DNA of 64,000 nucleotides from Burkholderiales bacterium. Lineage in GTDB: Bacteria > Pseudomonadota > Gammaproteobacteria > Burkholderiales > Burkholderiaceae_C. The notes under the pieces are model-generated. The model was not told the DNA's origin. It searched no databases and saw only the letters and a list, made by a program, of their open reading frames with translations. The position numbers and the translations under genes were made by a program. Of this stretch, positions 1 to 8,734 are shown one piece after another. The stretch spans positions 496,001 through 560,000 of the forward strand of contig JAIOOS010000017.1 in assembly GCA_021414305.1 (NCBI GenBank), in the 5' to 3' direction. Position 1 is the stretch's first letter; every line of letters begins with the position of its first letter.

Positions 1-1388
1 CCTACAAGGCCGGCCTGAAAAGCTTCGTCGGCGAGGCACGCCTGCTCGCCCGCTTCGACCACGCCTCGCTGGTCAAGGTCTACCGCTTCTGGGAAGGCAA
101 CGGCACGGCCTACATGGTGATGCCGTTCTACGAGGGTCCGACCCTCGAGGCCGCGCTCGCCGATCTCGACCACGTGCCGGGCGAAGCCGAGCTTCGCGCC
201 TGGCTGAAGCCGGTGCTCAACGCGGTGGCGCTGCTGCACGAGGGCGGCGTCTGGCACCAGAACATCGGCCCCGACAACATCGTGCTGACGCCGATCGGCC
301 CGGTGCTGTTCGGCCTCGGCGCCGCCGAGCAGGCGATCGCCGCGATCGAGCACACCCCCGCGGCGGCGCTCAAGCCCGGCTTCGCCGCGATCGAGCAGTA
401 CGGAAATGCCGCCGAGACCAAGCGCGGCGCCTGGACCGACCTCTACGCGCTTGCCGCGGTGATCTACACCGCGATCACCGGCAGCGCGCCAGCCGCGGCC
501 GCGGATCGCCTCGCCGAGGATCCGGTGCGGCCGCTCGGCGCCGTCGCCGCCGGGCTGTACGGCGAACGCTTCCTCGCCGCGATCGACGCCGCCCTGGCGG
601 TCGAGCCCGAGCGCCGGCCGCAGGACCACCAGCAGTTCCGCGCCCTGATGGGCGACATCGATTCGCCCGCGCCGCTCGAGCTCGCGCCGCCGCGCGACCT
701 GATGCACGAGCCCTTCGTCGGCCGCGACGGCGATCGCCAGATCACGGTTCCGGACCACCCGCTGCTGACGATCGCCGATCCCGCCGTCAAGGCGGTGCTC
801 GCCAAGCCTGCCGCGGCGGCCGCCGCCAGCCCGGGCAAGGCGGCAGGCGAGCGGCGCGCACGCGCGCGCGCCGGCGGCGAAAGCACGCCTTCGCAGCCCG
901 CGGAGCTCGCCCCCTCGTGGCTGAGCACGAGCCCGGTGAAGAAGCTCTTCGGCAAACGCGCCCTTTACGGCCTCGTCGCCGGAACCGGCGCGCTGATCGG
1001 GGTCGCCGCGCTGGCGCTGCAGTTCTATGCCCGCCAGGCGCCGCGCCCGGCGACCGCCGCGCCCGGCGTCGTCGCCTCGGTGCCTGTCGCCAACCCGACG
1101 GTGGCCGCACCGGCCGTACCGGCGGTCGCTGCGGCCACCGCGGTCCCGCCGACGGCGACAGCGACGCCGCCGCCCGCCACGACGGCGGCGGTGTCCCCGC
1201 CCGTCGCCCCCGCACCCGCACCCGCGGCCTCGGCGGCGCCGGCCCGCGCCCCGACCGGCGCCGACTACCTCGGCACGCCGGTCACGGCCACCGAACGCCA
1301 GGCCCGTTGCACCGAGATCCTGCAGAAGGCTTCGCTGGAAAGCATCACGCCGGCCGAAACCGACTTTTTCAAGAGGGAGTGCAAATGA
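1..1388 (+). CDS. Membrane-anchored Ser/Thr kinase-like protein, probable pseudokinase (5' end outside window)
   Basis: The frame is open from base 3, so the true start lies upstream; 461 codons are visible. It parallels the kinase at 2628-4421 almost throughout: kinase core, a Pro/Ala-rich stretch, one membrane segment (about bases 960-1030), a second Pro/Ala-rich stretch and a closing motif with two cysteines, CTEILQKASLE...KREC. The key catalytic positions have changed: HRD is HQN (255-263) and DFG is GLG (312-320), so both the proton-acceptor Asp and the Mg-binding Asp are missing. Loss of both predicts no phosphotransfer, so a regulatory or scaffolding role is inferred. The stop overlaps the next ATG (ATGA), implying translational coupling with the lipoprotein. 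The glycine-rich loop is not visible. Confidence 0.85.
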   Translation, partial: YKAGLKSFVGEARLLARFDHASLVKVYRFWEGNGTAYMVMPFYEGPTLEAALADLDHVPGEAELRAWLKPVLNAVALLHEGGVWHQNIGPDNIVLTPIGPVLFGLGAAEQAIAAIEHTPAAALKPGFAAIEQYGNAAETKRGAWTDLYALAAVIYTAITGSAPAAAADRLAEDPVRPLGAVAAGLYGERFLAAIDAALAVEPERRPQDHQQFRALMGDIDSPAPLELAPPRDLMHEPFVGRDGDRQITVPDHPLLTIADPAVKAVLAKPAAAAAASPGKAAGERRARARAGGESTPSQPAELAPSWLSTSPVKKLFGKRALYGLVAGTGALIGVAALALQFYARQAPRPATAAPGVVASVPVANPTVAAPAVPAVAAATAVPPTATATPPPATTAAVSPPVAPAPAPAASAAPARAPTGADYLGTPVTATERQARCTEILQKASLESITPAETDFFKRECK

Positions 1389-2608
1389 CAGCCCCCGCCA
1401 TTGCCCGCCGGAAGCCGCTACCCCTCGCTTTGCTGCTCGCATTCGCGTTCGCCGTGCTGCTCGCCGCCTGCTCGTCGTCGAAGGAGCCGCAGACCTTCGA
1501 GAAGGCCGCCGCCGAAGCGACCGACAGCCTGGTCGCGCAGACCGGCAAGCTCCCCTCGTTCCTCGCCCGGATCGAATCGACCCTGTCGAGCTCCGACACG
1601 AGCGCGCCCAAGCGCAGCATCGTCCTCGATCCGATGCTCGACATGATCACCGGGCAGCAAACCGAAACGACGCTGCTGTTCGAGCGGCGCGTGACGCAGC
1701 GCATGGCGGCGAAGTTTCCGCAGTTCGAGTTCCTGCCGTTCCAGGCGTCGAACCTGACCAAGGCGCAGTACCTGCTGACCGGCACGATGACGCGGGTGAC
1801 CGCCGCCGCCAGGCCGACGGTGACCCTGAGCCTCGCGCTCACCGACATCCGCACCGGCATGGTCGTCGCCCAGGCCTCGGCGCTGGCGAAGGAGGAAAAC
1901 CTCGACGCCACGCCGTCGCGCTACTACAAGGACAGCCCGGTCCTGATCAAGGACAAGGTCGTCGAGGGCTACGCCCGGACCACCGCCACGCCGGCCGGGC
2001 AGAAGGCCGACGCGTACTACATGGAGCGGATCGGGGTGGCGACGGTGATCACCGAGGCGACCTCGCTCTACAACGCCGAGCGCTACCAGGACGCGCTCGG
2101 CCAGTACAAGACCGCGCTGGCGACGCCGCAGGGCCAGCAGCTGCGCGCCGAGAGCGGCGTTTACCTCACCAACATCAAGCTCGGCAACACCGCCGAGGCC
2201 GAGCAGGCGTTCGGCCGGATCGTCGCCCTCGGCATCGCCTACAACGAGCTCGGCGTGAAGTTCCTGTTCGCGCCCGGCAGCGTCGACTTCTGGGCCGACC
2301 CGAAGATCAGCGGCGCTTACGCGATGTGGCTGCGGCAGATCGCGCGCGGCACGGTCTCCGCTGGCAGCTGCATGAAGATCGTCGGCCACACCAGCAAGAG
2401 CGGCCCGGCGGCGATCAACGACGCGCTCTCGCTGAAGCGCGCGGCGACGATCAAGCAGAAGCTGGTCGCCGAGCAGCCGGTGCTCGCCGCCAAGACCACG
2501 GCCGAGGGCATGGGCTTTCGCCAGAACATCGTCGGCAGTGGCACCGACAACGGCTTCGACGTGCTCGACCGGCGGGTAGAGTTCAAGATCGTGCCTTGCC
2601 CGCGCTGA
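1385..2608 (+). CDS. Lipoprotein with FlgO-like middle, tetratricopeptide-like segment and OmpA-like C-terminus (copy A)
   Basis: The 407-residue product has a lipoprotein signal: basic start, hydrophobic core and lipobox LAAC with Cys29. Residues about 60-200 resemble FlgO/CsgG-type outer-membrane lipoproteins (a conserved FLLTGTMTRV-like strand, then ALTDIRTGMVVAQA). Residues about 228-285 look like one or two tetratricopeptide repeats. The last 85 residues (VGHTSKSG, LSLKRA, DRRVEFKI) have the pattern of an OmpA-like peptidoglycan-binding fold. It is translationally coupled to the pseudokinase by ATGA. It is strongly similar to the product of 4418-5629, so the kinase-lipoprotein pair has been duplicated as a unit. 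Inferred location is the periplasm or inner face of the outer membrane. Exact function is unknown. Confidence 0.85.
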   Translation: MTAPAIARRKPLPLALLLAFAFAVLLAACSSSKEPQTFEKAAAEATDSLVAQTGKLPSFLARIESTLSSSDTSAPKRSIVLDPMLDMITGQQTETTLLFERRVTQRMAAKFPQFEFLPFQASNLTKAQYLLTGTMTRVTAAARPTVTLSLALTDIRTGMVVAQASALAKEENLDATPSRYYKDSPVLIKDKVVEGYARTTATPAGQKADAYYMERIGVATVITEATSLYNAERYQDALGQYKTALATPQGQQLRAESGVYLTNIKLGNTAEAEQAFGRIVALGIAYNELGVKFLFAPGSVDFWADPKISGAYAMWLRQIARGTVSAGSCMKIVGHTSKSGPAAINDALSLKRAATIKQKLVAEQPVLAAKTTAEGMGFRQNIVGSGTDNGFDVLDRRVEFKIVPCPR

Positions 2609-2627
2609 GGCCCTCCGGGGTGTCGAC

Positions 2628-4421
2628 TTGAGCCCGTCCGACGACGAAGACGACGACCGAACCATCATCCGCCCGCCCTCGCAGCGCGCGGCCGCCGCGC
2701 CTTTGGGCCACACGCTGCCGATCGGCACCCAGCTGCGCGACTACGAGATCACCGGCCTGATCGGCGAAGGCGGCTTCGGCATCGTCTACCTCGCCTGGGA
2801 CCTTTCGCTGCAGCGCAAGGTCGCGATCAAGGAGTACATGCCGGCCTCGATGGTCTCGCGGATCGCGGGCTCGTCGGCGATCGTCGTCAAGTCGGAGCGC
2901 CACCTCGATACCTTCAAGGCCGGGCTGAAGAGCTTCGTCAACGAGGCGCGGCTGCTCGCCCGCTTCGACCACCCGGCACTGGTGAAGGTGTACCGCTTCT
3001 GGGAGGAGAACGGCACCGCCTACATGGCGATGCCGTTCTACGAGGGGCCGACGCTCAAGGCGGTGCTTGCCCAGCTCGGCCAGGCGCCGACCAAGGCGCA
3101 GCTGCGCGGCTGGCTGGCGCCGCTGCTCGACGCGCTGACCGTGATGCATGCAGCGCAGTGCTTTCACCGCGACATCGCGCCCGACAACATCCTGCTCACC
3201 GCGAGCGGGCCGCTGCTGCTCGACTTCGGCGCGGCGCGCCGCGTCATCGGCGACATGACGCACGCCCTCACGGTCGTGCTCAAGCCCGGCTACGCGCCGA
3301 TCGAGCAGTACGGCGACGTCGCCTCGATGACGCAGGGCGCGTGGACCGACATCTACGCGCTCGCCTGCGTCGTCTACTACGCGATCACAGGCCGGACGCC
3401 GATGTCCTCGGTCGAGCGGCTGATGGACGACCGGCTGGAGCCGATCGCGGTCGAGGCCGCGGGCCGCTACAGCGACGGCTTCCTGCGTGCGATCGACGCG
3501 GCGCTCGCGGTCCGGCCGCAGGACCGGCCGCAGAACGCGGCGCAGTTCCGCGCCCTGCTCGACATCGACCTGCCGACGCCGGCGCCTTCGGCGAGCGGCT
3601 ACGGCGCCCTCCACCACGAGGCCTTCGCCCCGACCGAGGATCGCTCCTACTCGACGGTGCCGGGAACGCTGCTGCCGGTGCTGGCGACCCAGGTGCAGGC
3701 GCGTGCGCCCGAAGCAGCACCGCCGCTTGCCCCCACGCCGCCGGTCGAAGCGCGCGCGCCCGCGCCGCCGCCACCCGCCGTGCCCGGGCCCGCGCCCCGG
3801 GCCGCGCCCCGGGCTGCGCAGCCACCGGCGCGGCGCCCGGTGCCGGCAGGCGCGAGGAGCCGAGCCGTGGCGCTCGGCGGCGCGATCCTGCTGATCGGGG
3901 CCGGCCTCGCGGTCGGCGTCTACTGGACCCTGCGGCCCGGAGAAGACGGCACCGTGACGCCGCTGCAGCCCGCCGCTTCGGCCGTCGCGCTGCCGGCTTC
4001 CACAGTCGCGGTTCCGGCTTCGGCCGTGGCGCCTCCGGCGGCGGCAGCGGCCGTCGCGGTCCCGAACGCATCGGCCCCCGCCGCCTCGGTTCCCAGCGCG
4101 GCGGCCGCTCCCGCCGTGGCCTCCGCGCCGCTGCCCGCGCCCGCGAGCGCGGCGGCGCCGTCGACCACGCCCACGCGGGTCGAGACGCCGATCCCGGCGC
4201 CCGCGGCCAGCACCGCACCGCGCCGCGCGCCGGCGGCGGCGGCGTCCGCGGCGGCGCGACCGCCGCGCGAGTCCACCCGCATCGAGGCGCCCCCCGAGAC
4301 CCGGCCGGCGGCGCCGTATCGGCCGGTCACCGGCGCCAGGTGCAGTGATATTCTGCAAAAGGCCTCGCTCGAGCCCTTGACCGCCGAAGAAGCGGCGTAC
4401 CTGAAGAGGGAATGCAGATGA
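2628..4421 (+). CDS. Membrane-anchored Ser/Thr protein kinase, catalytically complete
   Basis: This Hanks-type kinase has 597 residues. The glycine-rich loop GEGGFG is at 46-51, the VAIK lysine at 68, HRD at 180-182 and DFG at 199-201; all expected catalytic residues are present. A Pro/Ala-rich linker leads to one membrane segment (about 414-434), then a roughly 130-residue Pro/Ala-rich extracytoplasmic tail ends in CSDILQKASLE...KREC, matching the pseudokinase tail. The start chosen is TTG at 2628: no ATG or GTG lies in frame before the kinase domain, and the preceding gene stops at 2608. The ribosome site is weak. The stop overlaps the next gene's ATG. Expected topology is cytoplasmic kinase with a periplasmic tail able to sense or bind the paired lipoprotein (inference). 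Confidence 0.9.
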   Translation: MSPSDDEDDDRTIIRPPSQRAAAAPLGHTLPIGTQLRDYEITGLIGEGGFGIVYLAWDLSLQRKVAIKEYMPASMVSRIAGSSAIVVKSERHLDTFKAGLKSFVNEARLLARFDHPALVKVYRFWEENGTAYMAMPFYEGPTLKAVLAQLGQAPTKAQLRGWLAPLLDALTVMHAAQCFHRDIAPDNILLTASGPLLLDFGAARRVIGDMTHALTVVLKPGYAPIEQYGDVASMTQGAWTDIYALACVVYYAITGRTPMSSVERLMDDRLEPIAVEAAGRYSDGFLRAIDAALAVRPQDRPQNAAQFRALLDIDLPTPAPSASGYGALHHEAFAPTEDRSYSTVPGTLLPVLATQVQARAPEAAPPLAPTPPVEARAPAPPPPAVPGPAPRAAPRAAQPPARRPVPAGARSRAVALGGAILLIGAGLAVGVYWTLRPGEDGTVTPLQPAASAVALPASTVAVPASAVAPPAAAAAVAVPNASAPAASVPSAAAAPAVASAPLPAPASAAAPSTTPTRVETPIPAPAASTAPRRAPAAAASAAARPPRESTRIEAPPETRPAAPYRPVTGARCSDILQKASLEPLTAEEAAYLKRECR

Positions 4422-5629
4422 TCTCCTTGTCGAACACGAAGCGGCTGCTCGCCTCGGCCGCCACCGGCCTGCTTGCCGTCCTGGTCGGCTGCGCCGCTCC
4501 GCCGCAGGCCACCAACCTCAACGAGGAACTGCCGTTCGAGCAGGCGGTCGCGCAGGCCACCGACGGCCTGGCGGCGCAGACGCAGAAGATGCCGGCGTTT
4601 CTCGCCAAGGTCGAGCAGCTCAACAAGCGCCCCGTCGTGCTCGACCCGATGCTCGACGCGGTGACCGGCCAGCAGACCGCGGCGACGGTGCTGCTCGAGA
4701 GCCGCGTTTCCGAACGCCTGACGACGAGCAAGGCCACTCCGTTCGAGATCCTGCCCTTCCAGTCGGCCAACCTCGCCAAGGCGCAGTTCCTGCTGACCGG
4801 CACGATGACGCGGGTCGAAGGCGCCGCCGCGAACCGCAAGCGCGCGCTGCAGATCAACCTCGCGCTCACCGACCTGAAGTCGGGCACCGTCGTCGCCCAG
4901 GCCTCGGCGCTGGCCCGGGACGAAGGGCTGGACCACACGCCGCTCGCCTACTACCGCGACAGCCCGATCCTGGTGAAGGACAAGGTCATCGAAGGCTATG
5001 CCCGCACCTCGGCCACGCCGCCCGGCCAGCGCGGCGACGCGTTCTACCTCGAGCGCATCGCCTCGGCGACGCTGATCAACGAGGCGACCATGCTCTACAA
5101 CCAGGAGCGCTACGTCGAGGCGCTCGGCCAGTACCGCAGCGCGCTGGCCACGCCCACCGGCGAGCAGCTGCGCGTTCTCAACGGCATCTACCTCACCACC
5201 GCCAAGCTCGGCCGCACCGCCGAAGCCGAGCAGGCCTTCGGCCGCGTGGTGGCGCTCGGCATCGCCTACAACGAGCTCGGCGTGAAGTTCCTGTTCAATC
5301 CCGGCAGCACCGACTTCTGGTCCGACACCAAGGTGAGCGGCCCCTACGGCATGTGGCTGCGGCAGATCGCCAAGGAAGGCACCGCCGCCAAGGTCTGCAT
5401 GAACGTCGTCGGCCACACCAGCAAGACCGGCTCGGAGCAGGTCAACGACACCCTGTCGCTGGCCCGCGCCAACGCCATCCGGCAAAAGCTCTCCGCGGAG
5501 TCGGCAGTGCTCGGCACACGGACGAAGACGGTCGGCATGGGCTTTCGCCAGAACATCGTCGGCAGCGGCACCGACAACGCGGTCGACGCGCTCGACCGGC
5601 GGGTCGAGTTCAAGATCACTCCCTGCTAG
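4418..5629 (+). CDS. Lipoprotein with FlgO-like middle, tetratricopeptide-like segment and OmpA-like C-terminus (copy B)
   Basis: The 403-residue paralogue of the product of 1385-2608 has the same layout: signal with lipobox LVGC (Cys25), FlgO/CsgG-like middle, tetratricopeptide-like segment (YNQERYVEALGQYRSAL), and an OmpA-like end with VGHTSKTG, LSLARA and DRRVEFKI. Two in-frame ATGs exist, at 4412 and 4418. I prefer 4418 because it gives the same ATGA overlap with the kinase stop, and the same AGAGGG-type ribosome site spacing, as copy A. Much of the core is identical between copies, while signal peptides and exposed loops differ, as expected for a duplication that has diverged under constraint. 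Role is unknown; its position suggests it partners the kinase. Confidence 0.87.
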   Translation: MISLSNTKRLLASAATGLLAVLVGCAAPPQATNLNEELPFEQAVAQATDGLAAQTQKMPAFLAKVEQLNKRPVVLDPMLDAVTGQQTAATVLLESRVSERLTTSKATPFEILPFQSANLAKAQFLLTGTMTRVEGAAANRKRALQINLALTDLKSGTVVAQASALARDEGLDHTPLAYYRDSPILVKDKVIEGYARTSATPPGQRGDAFYLERIASATLINEATMLYNQERYVEALGQYRSALATPTGEQLRVLNGIYLTTAKLGRTAEAEQAFGRVVALGIAYNELGVKFLFNPGSTDFWSDTKVSGPYGMWLRQIAKEGTAAKVCMNVVGHTSKTGSEQVNDTLSLARANAIRQKLSAESAVLGTRTKTVGMGFRQNIVGSGTDNAVDALDRRVEFKITPC

Positions 5630-5659
5630 CGCCCGCCGGCGTCGGCCGAAGCTGCGTCC

Positions 5660-6340
5660 GTGTCGGAAAGGGTCCTGACCGGGCTCTACCTGGCGTGGGC
5701 GCTGCCGTGCATCGGCATCGTCCTCCTCAAGGACCCGCTCGCGCCGGACGCCCTCACGCACCTGGCGGTGTTCGCCTGGCTCGCGCTCAGCCTGCTGGCC
5801 ATCCCCTGGCTGCGGCGGCTGGCAGAGCGCCATTCGCCGCGTCGCGTCTTCCTCTGCGCCTGCGTCGCCTCGGCGGCGGTCGTCGAGGGCTGCTACATGA
5901 TCAGCGCGCCGCTGCATCCCTCGCTGCTCGTCACGCCGGGCACGGGGGCAGGCGAGGCCCTGCGCCACCTCGCCCTCGACCTGGTGCTGACGACGCCTGC
6001 CTACGTGCTGATCTTCTGGGCGGTGTGGGCGCTGATGCGGCGCTACGCCTACCGACCGATCGAGTTCGTCGTCCTGGTCGGCGCCGGCCAGGCGCTGGGC
6101 GACGGCGTGGCCTACCTGTCGGCGAATCCGGCGATGCTCGTCTTCCTGCCCTGGCTGATGGTGAGCTATCACGCGATGACGATGGCGGCTTTCCTGGCGC
6201 TGCGCGACCGCGTCGATGCAGGCGCGCAGCGGCGACGGCCGGCGATGTTCGTGCTGCCGCTGCTCGTGCTGCCCGCCGTGTACTGGATCGCCGGCGGAAC
6301 GATCCTCGTCGTCGTCCGCACCCTCGGCTGGAACGGCTGA
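5660..6340 (+). CDS. Uncharacterised multi-pass inner-membrane protein
   Basis: The 226-residue product is very hydrophobic, with about six predicted membrane segments, for example near residues 7-23, 35-50, 67-85, 110-130, 140-160 and 195-215. Charged loops such as RRLAERHSPRR sit between them. The start is GTG at 5660, 30 bases after the preceding lipoprotein gene, so it may be the last gene of the kinase-lipoprotein transcription unit. It meets the methyltransferase gene tail to tail with a single base between the stops. I do not recognise a family and see no transport or enzymatic motif. Confidence 0.75.
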   Translation: MSERVLTGLYLAWALPCIGIVLLKDPLAPDALTHLAVFAWLALSLLAIPWLRRLAERHSPRRVFLCACVASAAVVEGCYMISAPLHPSLLVTPGTGAGEALRHLALDLVLTTPAYVLIFWAVWALMRRYAYRPIEFVVLVGAGQALGDGVAYLSANPAMLVFLPWLMVSYHAMTMAAFLALRDRVDAGAQRRRPAMFVLPLLVLPAVYWIAGGTILVVVRTLGWNG

Positions 6341-6341
6341 C

Positions 6342-7556
6342 TCAGCCCGGCTCTGCGGCCCGCGCGCGCAGCAGCCGCTCCAGCGCCTGCTCGCGAATGC
6401 CGTAGAAATCCTTCAGCCGGTCGATCTCCTCGCGCGCCCGGGCGGCATGGGCCGCGGGCTCGTGCTCGCGCCGGGTGGCGAGGATCATCTTGTTCTTGCT
6501 CGTGTGCTCGAGCGAGACGAACTCGAACACCTTGGCCTGGTAGCCGGCCGATTCGAGCAGCAGCGCGCGCAGGCCGTCGGTCAGCATCTCGGCCTCCTGG
6601 CCGAGGTGGATGCCGTGCCGCAACAAGGGGGCCAGCGCCTTCGGCGTGGTGAGTTGCGGCCGGAGCTCCTTGTGGCAGCACGGCGAGGCGACCAGCACCC
6701 TCGCCCCGGCGCGCAGGCCCAGGTCGAGGGCATGGTCGGTCGCGGTGTCGCAGGCATGCAGGGCGATCATCACGTCGACGGCTTCGGGCACGAAGCTGCG
6801 CAGGTCGCCCTGGACGAAGCGCAGACCTTCGCAGTGCGACCGCGCGGCGGCGTCGTTGCACAGTGCGACCAGGTCGGCGCGCAGCTCGACGCCGGTGACC
6901 TGGGGCGCGCGGCCGAAGCGGCGGCGCAGGTACTCGTGCGCCGCGAAGGTGAGATAGCCCTTGCCCGAGCCGTAATCGACGACCCGCGGCGGCGCGGCGC
7001 CATCGCCGAAGCCGGCGTCGTCGAGCGCGTGCTCCAGGACCTCGAGAAACTTGTCGATCTGCTTCCACTTGCGCGCCATCGCCGGCACCAGGCGATGGCG
7101 TTCGTCGGCAATGCCGAGCTCGACCCAGAACGGCAGGTCGAGCGGCAGGGCCCGCGCCTTGGCGCGGTCATGCGCCTGCGACCCGGGCTCGGCCACGGCA
7201 TCCGCGGGACGCGGCGCGCGAATCAGTGCCTGCCTGCCCTTCTTGCTGAAGCGCAGCTGCAGCTCGGCGTCGCCGGAATGCAGCGTCGCGTGCGCGAACG
7301 ACGGATCGCCGTGCTCGTCGAGCAGGGCAAGGACGGCGGCGCGGCCGGCGGCGGGATCGAGATTCTTCGTGACGTCGCGGGTTGCGTGGCGCCAGACGAA
7401 CGAGAGCGCCGGCTCGCCGCGCAGCTCGATCGGCCGGACGCGAACGCTCTGCAGGTCGCCGGCAGCGCGCCGGTTCTTCGAGAACACCAGCGAGGCCAGC
7501 GTCCGATACGCGAGCGCGCGGTCGAAGGCGGCGATGAATTCGTCGTGCGCGGTCAC
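6342..7556 (-). CDS. Class I SAM-dependent methyltransferase (Methyltransf_32-like)
   Basis: From the GTG at 7556 this encodes 404 residues. A Rossmann methyltransferase core is clear: VVDYGSGKGYL near residue 193 is the SAM-binding loop, ALHACDTATDHAL near 262 follows, then SPCCHKELRPQL. This order is typical of the Methyltransf_32 family of bacterial and eukaryotic methyltransferases whose substrates are mostly undefined. The N-terminal 150 residues form a separate family-specific region. An ATG at 7619 would extend the frame by 21 residues, but they are Arg-rich, look non-coding and would overlap the start of the divergent exporter gene, so GTG at 7556 is preferred. Substrate is unknown. 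Confidence 0.8.
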   Translation of the reverse strand: MTAHDEFIAAFDRALAYRTLASLVFSKNRRAAGDLQSVRVRPIELRGEPALSFVWRHATRDVTKNLDPAAGRAAVLALLDEHGDPSFAHATLHSGDAELQLRFSKKGRQALIRAPRPADAVAEPGSQAHDRAKARALPLDLPFWVELGIADERHRLVPAMARKWKQIDKFLEVLEHALDDAGFGDGAAPPRVVDYGSGKGYLTFAAHEYLRRRFGRAPQVTGVELRADLVALCNDAAARSHCEGLRFVQGDLRSFVPEAVDVMIALHACDTATDHALDLGLRAGARVLVASPCCHKELRPQLTTPKALAPLLRHGIHLGQEAEMLTDGLRALLLESAGYQAKVFEFVSLEHTSKNKMILATRREHEPAAHAARAREEIDRLKDFYGIREQALERLLRARAAEPG

Positions 7557-7617
7557 CGCGCGATTCTCGGCGAAGCCCCGGCGTGACAGCCGCGCGTGCG
7601 TCGGCGAAACTCCATCC

Positions 7618-8232
7618 ATGTTCTTCGGTATCGCCGACTACGCGTCGTTCGTCGTCGCCGTGATCGTCTTCCTGATGATCCCGGGGCCGGGCAACCTCGC
7701 CCTCATCACCTCCACCGGCAAGGGTGGCATCGGCGGCGGCCTGGCGGCGACGCTCGGCGTCATCGCCGGCGACCAGGTCCTGATGTGGCTCGCGGTCGCC
7801 GGCGTCGCGACGCTGCTCGCCGCCTACCCGCCGGCGTTTCGCGGCGTGCAGTGGCTCGGCGCGGGCTACCTTGCCTGGCTCGGCCTGCGCATGATCCTCG
7901 CCAAGCCCGGCGACAAGCCGGTGCTGCACATCCGCACCGGCCAGTACTTCCGCCAGGCGTTCGCGATCACCCTGCTCAATCCGAAGGCGATCGTGTTCTA
8001 CATGGCGTTCTTCCCGCTCTTCGTCGACCCGGCGCAGCACGCCGGCGTGCTCACCTTCGGCGTAATGGCGGCGACGATCGCGGCGCTGACCTTCCTCTAC
8101 GGCCTGATCGTCACCCTGCTGACGCACCGCCTCGCCGAACGCCTGCGCGCCAATCCGAAGGTCTCACGCGGCCTCAGCCGGCTGGCCGGCCTCTTCATGA
8201 TCGGCTTCGGCCTGAAGCTCGTCGTTCGCTAG
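7618..8232 (+). CDS. LysE/RhtB family amino-acid exporter
   Basis: The 204-residue membrane protein shows LysE-superfamily hallmarks: an early MIPGPGNLALI motif (about residues 20-31) and LLNPKAIVFYMAFFPLFV about residue 120, with roughly six membrane helices. Members export amino acids such as homoserine, threonine or lysine, or related small molecules; the substrate here cannot be read from sequence. The gene is divergent from the methyltransferase, leaving about 61 bases between starts if that gene begins at 7556. It ends convergently seven bases before the Nudix gene. Confidence 0.88.
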   Translation: MFFGIADYASFVVAVIVFLMIPGPGNLALITSTGKGGIGGGLAATLGVIAGDQVLMWLAVAGVATLLAAYPPAFRGVQWLGAGYLAWLGLRMILAKPGDKPVLHIRTGQYFRQAFAITLLNPKAIVFYMAFFPLFVDPAQHAGVLTFGVMAATIAALTFLYGLIVTLLTHRLAERLRANPKVSRGLSRLAGLFMIGFGLKLVVR

Positions 8233-8239
8233 CGTCGGC

Positions 8240-8734
8240 TCAGGCGGCGAGGCGGGCGGGCGACGGCGGCGCCATCAGCTCGTCGAGGACCCGGCCGAGG
8301 TCGAGCCCCGCGGTCAGCACCGCGGCCATGCGCGGGGTGCAGAGCTCGTGCAGGCGATCGAGGGTGAACCAGCCGAAGCCGTCCATTTCTGGCAGACGGC
8401 GGCTCGAGCCGCGTTCGATGAAGGTGCTCTCGCAGCACAGGGCCACCGGATCGACGCGCGCGGAGAGGGCCGCGAACAGATGCAGGTCCTTCTTCCCGGT
8501 ATAAGCGAACTGGCCGAGGTCGAGCAGGGCCTCGGCAGCGAACGCCAGGCCGGTTTCCTCGACCGTCTCGCGCACCGCCGCCTGGACCGGGGTCTCGCCT
8601 TCGTTGATGCCGCCTTTCGGCAGGTCCCAATGACGCTGCCCGGTCACGTGGCAGAGCAGCAGCTCGCGGCTGGCGGAGAGGACGACGATGCCGCAACTGA
8701 GGCGGCGGCTGCGGGAAAAGAGATGCGCGGACAC
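8240..8734 (-). CDS. Nudix hydrolase
   Basis: The 164-residue product contains a complete Nudix box spanning residues 41-63: G-x5-E-x7-REx-x-EE-x-G-L, with the REVxEE-type acidic cluster read as RETVEETG, needed for Mg-dependent pyrophosphate hydrolysis. The protein is little more than one Nudix domain, with WDLPKGG ahead of the box as in many diadenosine polyphosphate or RNA-pyrophosphohydrolase-like members. The start chosen is GTG at 8734; a longer frame to ATG at 8788 adds 18 mostly Arg residues that look non-coding. It converges on the LysE-type gene and diverges from the DNA repair gene. Substrate is not identifiable. Confidence 0.85.
   Translation of the reverse strand: MSAHLFSRSRRLSCGIVVLSASRELLLCHVTGQRHWDLPKGGINEGETPVQAAVRETVEETGLAFAAEALLDLGQFAYTGKKDLHLFAALSARVDPVALCCESTFIERGSSRRLPEMDGFGWFTLDRLHELCTPRMAAVLTAGLDLGRVLDELMAPPSPARLAA

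Noticed and set aside
2583..4358. Long minus-strand frame opposite the active kinase gene
   Set aside because: Arg/Gly-rich composition with no motif; it is explained by G+C bias opposite a well-supported kinase.
7557..7619. Methyltransferase start at ATG 7619, overlapping the exporter ATG on the other strand
   Set aside because: The extra 21 residues look non-coding and would leave no room for promoters; GTG at 7556 is more likely.
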